Source of the DNA: a virus
Length of the DNA: 39,876 bases
Virus record (IMG/VR): IMGVR_UViG_3300037843_000583
Span: 1 to 39,876 of that record
Direction: 5' to 3' (one strand)
Part shown: positions 30,637 to 37,244 of the stretch, piece by piece
How the letters are laid out: every line of letters begins with the position of its first letter
How positions within the stretch are numbered: position 1 is the stretch's first letter
The notes under the pieces: generated by a model
Database searches by the model: none
What the model saw: only the letters and a program-made list of their open reading frames with translations
Told to the model about the DNA's origin: nothing
Program-made: the position numbers and the translations under genes

Positions 30637-31041
30637 ATGGGTCACAACGTCGGCGATCAGGCAAATCGAGCGGTCAAGAAGGGCGAGCGCAAGCAAGTCG
30701 AAGATAAGCGTACGCCCGAGCAGCGACTGGCGGACATTCGCAAGAATCTGGATGCGAAGTTGTTCGTGACACCCGACGATCAGCGATGGCTGCTGAGACA
30801 GTACGATGAAATCCATGCTATTCTGACCGCGTTGAAGCACAACACTGCAGCGAAAATCGCGGAGATGACCACGGCCAACTTCGATGCGATGACGGCGGCC
30901 AACCAAGAAATCGACAATCTCAAGGCGCAGATCGAACAGTTCCGCACAGTTTACGAACAGGAGAACCGCAGCGTGGCTGTTGAGATTGAACAGGTTGTGG
31001 ACCAAGGCGGAGTGTTTGAGGAAAGTAATGAAAACTCCTGA
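30637..31041 (+). CDS. Coiled-coil protein of unknown function
   Basis: 134 residues, highly charged, with N-terminal basic segment (KKGERKQVEDKRTPEQRLADI) and a long coiled coil (about 45-120; AANQEIDNLKAQIEQFRTVYEQENRS). CAGGAG lies seven bases before the ATG. No family recognised. Overlaps the next small Cys-rich gene by 14 bases. Confidence 0.7.
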   Translation: MGHNVGDQANRAVKKGERKQVEDKRTPEQRLADIRKNLDAKLFVTPDDQRWLLRQYDEIHAILTALKHNTAAKIAEMTTANFDAMTAANQEIDNLKAQIEQFRTVYEQENRSVAVEIEQVVDQGGVFEESNENS

Positions 31042-31255
31042 TTGTGATTTCTGTTCCCTAGTTTCAGGCATCTGCGTCGAGTGCGGCGGGTGTTTCGGCG
31101 AACACTGCCAGTGCGACCCGTGTCAACACGGGAAGGCCCGAGCAGATGAGTGCGTCTTTTGCGGGCGCGGCTTTGGTCCCTCTGAAGAGCAACTCCAGGC
31201 CAGCTTAGACTGGCTATTCAAGGCGCAGCCGTCGCCAGACCAGGAGTTACCGTAA
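31028..31255 (+). CDS. Small Cys-rich zinc-binding protein
   Basis: 75 residues from ATG 31028 (GAGGAAAG upstream). Eleven Cys are arranged as CDFC, CVECGGC, CQCDPC, CVFCGRG, enough for two zinc sites. A short acidic helix follows. Stop overlaps next start (TAATG). Likely a zinc-ribbon or knuckle protein for nucleic-acid or protein binding; exact role unknown. Confidence 0.7.
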   Translation: MKTPDCDFCSLVSGICVECGGCFGEHCQCDPCQHGKARADECVFCGRGFGPSEEQLQASLDWLFKAQPSPDQELP

Positions 31256-31443
31256 TGCTCAACATCCATGTAGAAATGCCGCTCGGGAATAAATCTAGAG
31301 GGTTTGACCGAGAAGATGCCGCCGAAGCCGACAAAATCTTCGATCAGATGGTGGCACAGATAAAGAAGTGGAAAAATTTCGTCGCGGATGTCGTGATGCG
31401 AGATGAGCAGCATGAGATTCGTCGGGAGCACATCGAATGCTGA
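31255..31443 (+). CDS. Small protein of unknown function
   Basis: 62 residues, amphipathic helical in its C-terminal two thirds (EADKIFDQMVAQIKKWKNFVADVVMRDE). Coupled to the upstream gene by TAATG and overlaps the next by seven bases. No recognisable domain. Confidence 0.6.
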   Translation: MLNIHVEMPLGNKSRGFDREDAAEADKIFDQMVAQIKKWKNFVADVVMRDEQHEIRREHIEC

Positions 31444-31793
31444 AAGATGTCAACGGGAATAAATTGTTTCGCAAAGTCGTCGTGAAGATTTTCTTTCCTG
31501 ACGACGTTCTTCCGATGAAGACGATCTCGCAACGCGCGGGCCCGCACCAGGGTTTCGGTCCAGCGGGCATCGATGATATTCTGATGAGTGTCGCCGACCA
31601 GCTTGACTCTCTCTATCCGTGGTGGGACTTCAAAATGGTTGAGCTTGCCCCTGAAGGGCGCACCGCTCGGTACAGTTTCACGTTCGCGGGATACCGATCC
31701 ACGTCCGCGACGCTACAAGATAATCCCAACGCAGAGAGCAGTACACTCATTCCCGAGACGGCAGATAGCAACCCACCGACGGCAGTCGCATAA
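31437..31793 (+). CDS. Protein of unknown function
   Basis: 118 residues. A β/α-looking domain occupies about 1-90 (VVVKIFFPDDVLP..., GIDDILMSVADQLDSLYPWWDF...). The C-terminal 30 residues are polar and partly encoded by the left arm of a 21-bp inverted repeat. The start is ATG overlapping the previous stop. No family recognised. Confidence 0.65.
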   Translation: MLKDVNGNKLFRKVVVKIFFPDDVLPMKTISQRAGPHQGFGPAGIDDILMSVADQLDSLYPWWDFKMVELAPEGRTARYSFTFAGYRSTSATLQDNPNAESSTLIPETADSNPPTAVA

Positions 31794-31842
31794 GAAAACG
31801 TCGGGACATTCACTGAAATAACTGCCGTCTCGGGAATGAGTG
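31744..31842 (+). repeat. 21-bp perfect inverted repeat with 57-base loop
   Basis: Left arm 31744-31764 and right arm 31822-31842 (core ATTCCCGAGACGGCAG and complement) are perfect complements. The left arm lies in the end of the upstream gene; the right arm ends three bases before the AGGAGG of the next gene. In RNA this would be a very stable stem. No T-run follows, so processing or translational control is more likely than termination. Confidence 0.8.
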
Positions 31843-31855
31843 CCAGGAGGATTTC

Positions 31856-32062
31856 ATGGAAGACAGAGTCGTGAAAAACATGCAGCCACCTAAAGACGAC
31901 GAAGTCCAAGTCAATCTTCATTTCTCAAGGGGACCCGTAAACTATCATCTCATCAATATCTTCACACGCAATCAATCGGCATGCATTCAGGTAAAGGTAA
32001 ACCTGTCGCGTGAAGAGGTAGCTCGTTTTGCCGCCTGCATCGCGGGGCTGGGGGTTATATGA
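31856..32062 (+). CDS. Small protein of unknown function
   Basis: 68 residues with mixed β-strand-like segments (VQVNLHFSRGPVNYHLINIF; ACIQVKVNLS) and a C-terminal helix. Very strong AGGAGG (31845-31850). Stop overlaps the next start (ATGA). No family recognised. Confidence 0.65.
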   Translation: MEDRVVKNMQPPKDDEVQVNLHFSRGPVNYHLINIFTRNQSACIQVKVNLSREEVARFAACIAGLGVI

Positions 32063-32220
32063 CGGCGCATGCGCTCTATGATATCTGGGAAGACGAAGAC
32101 GCCAGCCTACCCTGGTGCGCGCAGCTAGTCAATTATGTCGGTCATTTTGCGACGCGGGAGATGGCTGAGAACTTCATTGCACTGGTGCAGGCGTATCGCA
32201 AGAAGCATGGATTCAAGTAA
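32059..32220 (+). CDS. Small protein, 53 residues
   Basis: ATG overlaps the preceding stop (ATGA), and the frame runs 53 codons: acidic N-terminus (YDIWEDEDASLPW) and a helical, basic C-terminus. It is the last gene of this coupled set and overlaps by a few bases the 3' end of the convergent minus-strand gene. No family recognised. Confidence 0.55.
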   Translation: MTAHALYDIWEDEDASLPWCAQLVNYVGHFATREMAENFIALVQAYRKKHGFK

Positions 32221-32392
32221 GTTTGAATGGTTCTTTGAACCCGCAGGTGAGCGGTCCGCACTTGCAATCCGCACAAGTAGTTTCGTAGGGCTCCCAGCAA
32301 AGTGTGAACAGGCAGTCCCACTCCGCGCCGCAAATGCGGCAGACATGCGGCTGGCTCCAGGGCGTCTCTTCGGGCGCAGGCTGATTTTCCAT
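32213..32392 (-). CDS. Probable minus-strand zinc-ribbon protein, 59 residues
   Basis: The only credible minus-strand gene. It fills a 230-base gap between + strand genes. The product has two Cys pairs (CRICG and CADC) with Trp/Cys between (EWDCLFTLCWEP), a zinc-ribbon pattern unlikely by chance. ATG 32392 lies seven bases after TGG-TAGAAT on the minus strand (an extended -10), with a weak TTGCGC 17 bases further upstream, so the message would be leaderless. It is divergent from the + strand promoter at 32417. A small regulatory protein is possible. Confidence 0.55.
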   Translation of the reverse strand: MENQPAPEETPWSQPHVCRICGAEWDCLFTLCWEPYETTCADCKCGPLTCGFKEPFKLT

Positions 32393-32416
32393 GTCCGCTA
32401 TTCTACCAGAAAATTC

Positions 32417-32445
32417 TTGACAGCGCAAGCCTGCGGGTGTATTAT
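32417..32445 (+). promoter_or_regulatory. Sigma70-like promoter, leaderless start
   Basis: TTGACA (32417-32422), 17-base spacer, TATTAT (32440-32445). The expected start point is base 32452, exactly the ATG of the next gene. It overlaps the divergent minus-strand promoter. Confidence 0.75.
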
Positions 32446-32451
32446 CACCTC

Positions 32452-32919
32452 ATGAACACACAACAAATCACGATTGTCTACAGCGATGTCGAAATTCGGT
32501 ACGACGAGTCCTCCAACCGCTGGAATTTTGAGTTGCGCGGACGCGAGCGTTTTGCTGATTCCCTGAAAGCCGCGAAGGAAGCCATTGACAAACCCGAGCC
32601 TGTAAAGAAAAAGCCGTTCGCACGTATCTCGGCGTTCAGAACTGTTCGTTGGCCGATGAGAGGGCAGAGTACCTTTGAAAAGGTGGAAGTTACTTCAGTT
32701 GCGGCGAGAGAAGGTGATGGTCCTTCTATCCAAGTTTGGGTCGTCACCCGAGGTTCGAGCGAGAAGGTCGCCGCTAACTCTATCTACCAGGATACGCCTG
32801 GGAATATCGCCCTGATGGAGACTTACGTGGAGCGGGAGAAAGAAGTCGAGCGACTTCAAGCCGAGAAAACCAAAATCGAGAAATCTCTGACGCGGATCGA
32901 AATCCCCTCCGAGGATTAA
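32452..32919 (+). CDS. Protein of unknown function upstream of endolysin
   Basis: 155 residues from ATG 32452. There is no Shine-Dalgarno, and the -10 TATTAT ends seven bases before the start, so it is probably translated from a leaderless mRNA. The N-terminal part is β-rich (ITIVYSDVEIRYD, WNFELRGRERF), the middle has FRTVRWPMRGQSTFEKVEVTS, and the C-terminal 40 residues are a charged coiled coil (YVEREKEVERLQAEKTKIE). No family recognised. Directly followed by the endolysin gene one base later, so they share a message. Confidence 0.65.
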   Translation: MNTQQITIVYSDVEIRYDESSNRWNFELRGRERFADSLKAAKEAIDKPEPVKKKPFARISAFRTVRWPMRGQSTFEKVEVTSVAAREGDGPSIQVWVVTRGSSEKVAANSIYQDTPGNIALMETYVEREKEVERLQAEKTKIEKSLTRIEIPSED

Positions 32920-32920
32920 C

Positions 32921-33430
32921 ATGGCCGACGCGAAAACAGCGATCTTGATTACTCTGGACCCCGAACACGAAGGTGGGTTCCAGAAACTCTATCACGACCG
33001 CGCGAACTGGACGAGCGGTCAAGTTGGCGTCGGCACCCTGGTAGGAACAAATGGCGGCATCACGGCTTTGGATATACCTGGCGCAGATATCGAGCATCTG
33101 ACCGTCGAACAAAAAGTCGAGTATTATCTGGAGCACGACTGGACGCCGCTGTACAACCAGATTGTTTCGCAATCGGTCACCAACAAATTATTTGACATGG
33201 GTGTCCTATTTGGGATCGGCTCTGCTGTGAAAGCACTGCAGCGTGCTCTCGATATGACGCCTGATGGTATCTTTGGGCTGCACACGCTCGCCGCCGTCAA
33301 TCTCGTGAACGCGACTTTGTTGCTCAATGCATTTAAGACCGAGCTTCATGAACATGCTCAGTCTGTCGCGGCGGCAAATCCGAACGAAGCCCCATTCTTG
33401 CCCGACTGGACCAGGAGGATTGATTCATAA
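32921..33430 (+). CDS. Endolysin, glycoside hydrolase 108-like muramidase
   Basis: 169 residues. The N-terminal catalytic domain shows HEGG (catalytic Glu17), NGGITALDI in place of the family's TNxGIT, and LTVEQKVEYYLEHDWTPLY. A C-terminal peptidoglycan-binding-like half follows (DMGVLFGIGSAVKALQRALDMTPDGIFGLHTLAAVN). It cleaves glycan strands to release progeny. No signal peptide is visible, so a holin should export it. It is one base after the preceding gene. Confidence 0.85.
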   Translation: MADAKTAILITLDPEHEGGFQKLYHDRANWTSGQVGVGTLVGTNGGITALDIPGADIEHLTVEQKVEYYLEHDWTPLYNQIVSQSVTNKLFDMGVLFGIGSAVKALQRALDMTPDGIFGLHTLAAVNLVNATLLLNAFKTELHEHAQSVAAANPNEAPFLPDWTRRIDS

Positions 33431-33431
33431 G

Positions 33432-33457
33432 AAGACTTTTCTCATCATGAGTGAGAG
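33432..33457 (+). promoter_or_regulatory. Phage-specific promoter motif, copy 4 (after endolysin)
   Basis: GACTTT, TCTCATC, ATG, AGTGAGAG: a divergent copy of the element at 1671. It lies in a 127-base gap directly after the endolysin stop and 100 bases before the zinc-ribbon gene at 33558; nothing else is identifiable in the gap. Confidence 0.5.
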
Positions 33458-33557
33458 ACAAATTTGACCGAGTCGGCGCGGGCCAAGGCTTATCATCGAA
33501 TGGGAGCCTATAAAACCAAAGCAATACGCCGACACTTTTTCTTCGGGAAGGTGGGCC

Positions 33558-33743
33558 ATGGCGGGACTGCGGCATCGGTATACGTTCAAGTGCGAAGTCG
33601 GACACGAGACTGAGAAAATCTTTCCGCCTGGGACACGCATAGACGAGAACGACGAGACCACCTGCCTTGAATGTTTGAAGAAAGGCGATCTGAAAACGGC
33701 ATACGTGATTTTCATTTGTTCTATGCCCGCGAAAGGGAAGTAA
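33558..33743 (+). CDS. Small zinc-ribbon-like protein
   Basis: 61 residues. CEVGHETEKIF and CLECLKKG give a C-H...C-C pattern of FmdB/regulatory-type zinc ribbons (HRYTFKCEVGHE). Start ATG after GGAAGGTGGG. One base separates it from the next gene. Role unknown. Confidence 0.7.
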   Translation: MAGLRHRYTFKCEVGHETEKIFPPGTRIDENDETTCLECLKKGDLKTAYVIFICSMPAKGK

Positions 33744-33744
33744 G

Positions 33745-34053
33745 ATGGCGGACAGCGTTCATAAATACTATTGTTCCTACTGCGAGCGATTCACATTTGG
33801 TGAGACGCTGGCCGACCTGGTGCGCGGCGTGAATTTCCACAATACGACCATGCACCCCGCAGATTTCGATCAATGGACGCCCGAGACAATCACCCATTCT
33901 CATAATTACACTGGTTCGGCGGGCAAAGCACTCCCGCAGTATCTGCGGCCTTATGGCACCACGTCCAAGAATGAATGGGGCGACGCACAGAACCCCCCAA
34001 ATATCACCCCGCAGGATATTGCGCTACTTGCAGAAGCGAGAATCAAATGGTGA
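33745..34053 (+). CDS. Small zinc-finger-like protein
   Basis: 102 residues. YYCSYCERFTFGETLADLVRG with downstream NFHNTTMHP forms a C2H2-like site similar in layout to DUF1059-type proteins. The remainder is polar and Pro-rich. Start ATG one base after the preceding stop, with AAGGGAAG upstream. Function unknown. Confidence 0.7.
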   Translation: MADSVHKYYCSYCERFTFGETLADLVRGVNFHNTTMHPADFDQWTPETITHSHNYTGSAGKALPQYLRPYGTTSKNEWGDAQNPPNITPQDIALLAEARIKW

Positions 34054-34163
34054 GATTGCTAGTCGCGGCCTGGTTCATGATGGTGCTGGCTGGCGGGCTC
34101 GTGCATCGCTGGTATGAGATTTGGAGGTTTCGTCGTGGAAGAGCTAGAAAAAAAGTTCATTGA
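34047..34163 (+). CDS. Very small membrane protein, 38 residues
   Basis: ATG overlaps the end of the preceding gene. Residues about 3-18 (LLVAAWFMMVLAGGLV) form one hydrophobic helix, followed by a strongly basic tail. It overlaps the next gene by 29 bases. Typical of tiny phage membrane proteins, but it could be chance. Confidence 0.4.
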   Translation: MVRLLVAAWFMMVLAGGLVHRWYEIWRFRRGRARKKVH

Positions 34164-34347
34164 GTTGGGGAACGCACTCGCGCGCAGTTTGGGTCATAAT
34201 CCCCGCTGTCCGAAGGCATCGCATGCCGTGCCGTGTAGCTGCGGAGTGGGATCGCGACAGGCTCAAGCACTGAGTGACTGGGATCGTTTTGTGGCCACTC
34301 TTCTGAGCTTAAAAGACGAAATCAAGGAACATCATTATGGCACCTGA
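34135..34347 (+). CDS. Small Cys-containing protein of unknown function
   Basis: 70 residues from GTG 34135, chosen because GGAGG (34123-34127) is seven bases upstream. CPKASHAVPCSCG (about residues 22-34) is a Cys cluster between two helices (EELEKKFIELGNALARSL; ALSDWDRFVATLLSLKDEI). Overlaps the next gene by 11 bases. Likely metal-binding; role unknown. Confidence 0.65.
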   Translation: MEELEKKFIELGNALARSLGHNPRCPKASHAVPCSCGVGSRQAQALSDWDRFVATLLSLKDEIKEHHYGT

Positions 34348-34933
34348 CTTCTGGTCTCCTGAGTACTTCGCGCAAAAAATGCACGAGCGTGTCTCCCAGA
34401 TGAAGCCGCAAGACTTTGAACCCTGGGACGAAGCGCGCGAGCGGTACGCCAAAACAAAGATCGAACCGATTCTGCAGAAGTATCGCCAGTCAGACCATGA
34501 TTGGTTTCGTGACTGGAGCCGCCGACGTGGTGAGATGTTGCACTCCAGTGATGTGATTTTTCGACTGCAGAAGTTGAACCCACATATTTTTGTCCAGCAA
34601 CAAATCAACTTTCCCGACGACTGGGGGCTGTATTCTTCGGCACTCGGGCGCATCCAGTTTCTGACTGGGCTGCCGAAGGGCTGGCTGACAGAGTTTTCTT
34701 ACGCGCTCGTGGACGACCGCGACCTGCCGACCGAAGAGCGGCGCGGGTGGCGGACAGTATTGGTCTATTGTTTGATGAAAGGCGCAATTACCTGGGATCA
34801 GGTCCTGGCGGAATTCGGCGAACCCAACGACGCTTGGAATGAACAGCGTTGGTGCGAAGTGACGGCGGATTTTCGCTTCGGCGGCGACGGGATCGTGGAT
34901 CGCAATATCGCGAACGCTGTCGCAACTGATTAA
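34337..34933 (+). CDS. Protein of unknown function, last gene before the right structural block
   Basis: 198 residues, rich in Trp and Arg (15 Arg or more), acidic/basic mixed and mainly helical. Sections DWSRRRGEMLHSSDVIFRLQKLNPHIFVQQQ and RGWRTVLVYCLMKGAITWDQVLAEFG look like folded helical modules. No Cys cluster, no membrane segment. Phage virion and packaging accessory proteins can have this composition, but no family is recognised. Ends just before a promoter motif. Confidence 0.65.
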   Translation: MAPDFWSPEYFAQKMHERVSQMKPQDFEPWDEARERYAKTKIEPILQKYRQSDHDWFRDWSRRRGEMLHSSDVIFRLQKLNPHIFVQQQINFPDDWGLYSSALGRIQFLTGLPKGWLTEFSYALVDDRDLPTEERRGWRTVLVYCLMKGAITWDQVLAEFGEPNDAWNEQRWCEVTADFRFGGDGIVDRNIANAVATD

Positions 34934-34945
34934 AACTTATTACAA

Positions 34946-34975
34946 GTTTTTGACTTTCCTTCCCATTAGTGTAGA
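34946..34975 (+). promoter_or_regulatory. Phage-specific promoter motif, copy 5
   Basis: GACTTT, CCTTCCC, ATT, AGTGTAGA, and with its flank from 34936 it matches the copy at 1661-1700 at all but two or three of 40 positions. It is 35 bases upstream of the gene at 35010. Confidence 0.75.
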
Positions 34976-35009
34976 GCATCCAGCAAGTGAGCATTTCAGG
35001 AGCAGTCTA

Positions 35010-35510
35010 ATGGGAACCGACCACAGCGACAACCGCAGTTCAGCATTCACCCCCGAGCAATTGGCAACCATCAATGCCCAGGCGAACGCGCTCGTTCGTG
35101 AGACAATCACGCAGCTTTTCGCGAGCCTTGCGCCGACGCTGAAGGATATGGCGATCACGCCAGAGAAGTTGCGGGAAGCCAGTCGTCCCTGGGTCGATCC
35201 CGCCGTCGAAGAGCGTCAGAAACGCGAGATGGCTTTGTGGAAGGCCGACGAAGAAGAGCGGCTGAAGAATGAGCGGAGGGTGAAGGACGCCTGCCGCCAC
35301 CTGGACCCACGCGGTCAGACTTCGATTCGCCTGGTCAGGAATTTCCCTGACCGTCAAGCACGCGGCCTGTGCATGCTCTGCCACGATTTGATTCACCCGA
35401 AGGAATGGCGCATCGGGTCCCCCGACAAGCAGAACCCGCGCGGCAAGGCGTACCTGGTCGAGCCGCATAAGGACTATATGACCGTCGTTCACATCATCGC
35501 CCATGAGTAA
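35010..35510 (+). CDS. Phage protein with CxxC motif, unknown function
   Basis: 166 residues from ATG 35010 (CAGGAG upstream), preferred to a longer frame that would start in the promoter motif. Residues about 1-105 are helical and charged. The C-terminal part contains CRHLDPRGQTSIR, GLCMLCHDLIHPKEW and a DYMTVVHIIAHE end, a Cys/His set suggesting one zinc site. Similar small C-terminal zinc modules occur in phage head or tail proteins. Overlaps the next gene by eight bases. Confidence 0.65.
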   Translation: MGTDHSDNRSSAFTPEQLATINAQANALVRETITQLFASLAPTLKDMAITPEKLREASRPWVDPAVEERQKREMALWKADEEERLKNERRVKDACRHLDPRGQTSIRLVRNFPDRQARGLCMLCHDLIHPKEWRIGSPDKQNPRGKAYLVEPHKDYMTVVHIIAHE

Positions 35511-35685
35511 GAACGGCAAGGTCGGGCGACCGAAGCAACCGAAGCACTGTCCCGCCTGCGGCACGGGAGACCTGGCCGCATTCGCGGAAAATCAGCGACG
35601 GCATGATGGACTGCAAGTCTATTGTCGTGAATGCATGAGATACGACTACTTCCTGAAAAAACTCGCGATTATAGTCAAAAGTTGA
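35503..35685 (+). CDS. Small zinc-ribbon protein
   Basis: 60 residues with CPACG and YCREC, a classical Cys4 ribbon, and a basic N-terminus (KNGKVGRPKQPKH), reminiscent of AT-hook-like GRP. Possibly DNA-binding. Coupled to the preceding gene by overlap. The stop lies inside promoter motif copy 6. Confidence 0.7.
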   Translation: MSKNGKVGRPKQPKHCPACGTGDLAAFAENQRRHDGLQVYCRECMRYDYFLKKLAIIVKS

Positions 35686-35707
35686 CTTTCCTTCCTATAG
35701 TGTAGGG
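35681..35707 (+). promoter_or_regulatory. Phage-specific promoter motif, copy 6
   Basis: GACTTT, CCTTCC (one base shorter than other copies), TAT, AGTGTAGGG. It precedes the structural gene at 35765. Confidence 0.7.
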
Positions 35708-35764
35708 TGAAGTTTTATGCTTGCCGCGATTCTCAGTACGCGGCCCCAAAGGATCGAAACGACC

Positions 35765-36634
35765 ATGGCGACAGGTACACAAAACAAAATTTATTCAAAT
35801 CAGAATTTCCGACCTTTGAAAATCCGCGATGTCTTTCAATTCGTTCGCGGGAACGTATCGGGTTTTGCGCACGAAGGTAGCGAGACTGGCGCGGCCTCGG
35901 TCATTGGACCCAACAGTACTCCTGGCGGGTCTCCTGATGTGCCGTTTGTCATCGGCGTGTTCAGCGCGATGAGTGAAGCGGCGCAGCCTGGAAACATTCG
36001 CGCCATCGATTCTGAATTGCTTTTCAACTATCCTGGCAGCGTCGCGGTTGAAGTAAATCCGACTGGCATCGATGGACAGCCCACAGCGGGAAATCAAAAC
36101 ACGGCTGCGACCAGCATCGCCTCGGTTCGTGGAGCCATCACCGTGGGCGGTACTTATACGGGAGCCACGGCAGGGACGGGCACTGCTGGAGTCGATCCAT
36201 CGCGCACCACAGCGACAACTATTACCGCTGGATTCCTTTACGGCGTTCAGGGAAAATTGATTGTTTGCGGCACGATCAATGCAGGCAGTAATGTCAGCGC
36301 GGGACTCCAAGGACAGCTTGATTTGTCCGCTGCGGTTGCAATTACTTCGCCTGTGGCGGCTCTGTGGTTGGATATGGGCGCAACGGCATCGGCGGCCCTC
36401 ATCTCTGCTCCGACGTACGTTAACGCGATTGCGGTTTACAACACAACGGCGGCGGTTATCAATTCCGCTTTCCAAGTGATCGCCAACGCCACGTATTTGT
36501 TCGACGTGACGGATTTGTCGCAGGGCGGGTCGCACTTCTATAATCACTCGGGCAGCGGGCTCGGCTCCATCGGGACCGATTATCTGGTAGTTCTGGTCAA
36601 CGGCGTCCCGAAGCACATCCCGTTGTATGCCTAA
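35765..36634 (+). CDS. Beta-rich virion protein, unknown specific role
   Basis: 289 residues from ATG 35765, chosen because AAGGA lies 12 bases upstream. A start at 35717 would add 16 residues without a ribosome site. Gly/Ala/Thr-rich with alternating hydrophobic strands throughout, no Cys-cluster and no membrane segment, as expected of tail, spike or decoration proteins. It stands between promoter motif copy 6 and the tail-tube gene unit. Candidate minor tail or head-surface protein. Confidence 0.6.
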   Translation: MATGTQNKIYSNQNFRPLKIRDVFQFVRGNVSGFAHEGSETGAASVIGPNSTPGGSPDVPFVIGVFSAMSEAAQPGNIRAIDSELLFNYPGSVAVEVNPTGIDGQPTAGNQNTAATSIASVRGAITVGGTYTGATAGTGTAGVDPSRTTATTITAGFLYGVQGKLIVCGTINAGSNVSAGLQGQLDLSAAVAITSPVAALWLDMGATASAALISAPTYVNAIAVYNTTAAVINSAFQVIANATYLFDVTDLSQGGSHFYNHSGSGLGSIGTDYLVVLVNGVPKHIPLYA

Positions 36635-36648
36635 AAAGTTCCTGGCAC

Positions 36649-36682
36649 GGGAGCCACAGTCTCAACCTTCGCTGTGACTCCC
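36649..36682 (+). terminator. Hairpin without T-run after the gene at 35765
   Basis: GGGAG-CACAG (36649-36659, one unpaired base) pairs with CTGTG-CTCCC (36672-36682, one unpaired base). No U-tract follows, so it may be only a 3'-end stabiliser or an incomplete terminator. Confidence 0.4.
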
Positions 36683-36730
36683 CTCGCCTCAAGTTTGTAG
36701 TTGCAGTAAAATTCTAATTGGAGAGAAAAA

Positions 36731-37126
36731 ATGAGCGAAACACCAGCAACACCCGTAGCACCCGTAGCACCCGTAGCACCCGTAGCACCCGTAGCACCCG
36801 TAGCACCCGTAGCACCCGTAGCACCCGTAGCACCCGTAGCACCCGTAGCACCCGTAGCACCCGTGGCGACGAATGTCGTCCCGAACCCAGCACCAAAGCC
36901 CACGGCCATTCAATTGATCGAACAGGAACTGGCTGCGTTTTTCAAGCAGCGCGAACAGGCGATTGCGAACGTCCATGCAATCGATGGCGCGATCCAGGGA
37001 GCCCAGCGGTTGCTTTCCGTGTTCAAGGCGGAAGCGGCCAAGGCCGAGACTCTGGTTGAAAAGGCTGTTGAGACGGTCGAAGCCAAAGCTGGCCAAGTCG
37101 TCGAGTTTGTTAAAAAGGAACTGTAG
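36731..37126 (+). CDS. PVA-repeat protein with C-terminal helical domain
   Basis: 131 residues. Residues 8-46 are thirteen Pro-Val-Ala triplets, twelve of them identical at DNA level. Residues about 60-131 are helical ([49 protein letters not shown]). This is a flexible stalk plus coiled-coil domain. TTGGAG precedes the ATG. It lies between structural genes and is probably a virion component. The repeat number probably varies between isolates. Confidence 0.75.
   Translation: MSETPATPVAPVAPVAPVAPVAPVAPVAPVAPVAPVAPVAPVAPVATNVVPNPAPKPTAIQLIEQELAAFFKQREQAIANVHAIDGAIQGAQRLLSVFKAEAAKAETLVEKAVETVEAKAGQVVEFVKKEL
36752..36868 (+). repeat. Nine-base minisatellite encoding PVA
   Basis: Unit CCCGTAGCA is repeated perfectly twelve times (36752-36859), followed by a variant CCCGTGGCG. 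All units are in frame, so length changes by slippage would vary protein length only. Confidence 0.95.
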
Positions 37127-37173
37127 TAATACCGATCTTCCAGACCGCTGCTCGCGGCTGGATGCTCCGAACG

Positions 37174-37210
37174 CGCCCGCCTCTGGCATCAGGGGCGGGC
37201 GTCTCTATTT
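37174..37210 (+). terminator. Intrinsic terminator candidate after the PVA-repeat gene
   Basis: CGCCCGCC (37174-37181) pairs with GGCGGGCG (37194-37201), extended inward by TCT/AGG-type pairs, followed by TCTCTATTT. It sits directly upstream of promoter motif copy 7. Confidence 0.55.
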
Positions 37211-37237
37211 AAGACTTTTTCTGTCATGAGTGTAAGG
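37211..37237 (+). promoter_or_regulatory. Phage-specific promoter motif, copy 7 (before the tail-tube-like gene)
   Basis: GACTTT, TTCTGTC, ATG, AGTGTAAGG. It ends only seven bases before the ATG at 37245, so the transcription start must be close to the motif's 3' end, which helps place +1 for the whole family. Confidence 0.65.
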
Positions 37238-37244
37238 ACAAGCC

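Noticed and set aside
29827-31071. Minus-strand frame of 414 codons
   Set aside because: Covers at least four overlapping + strand genes including the HNH nuclease; composition is antisense-like.
33462-33580. Short frame in the gap after the endolysin (TTG or ATG starts)
   Set aside because: No good ribosome site, it overlaps the zinc-ribbon gene at 33558, and its composition is not convincing.
36714-37189. Minus-strand and alternative + strand frames through the nine-base repeat
   Set aside because: Any frame across a nine-base repeat stays open by construction. The frame starting at 36731 has the ribosome site and a sensible C-terminal domain.
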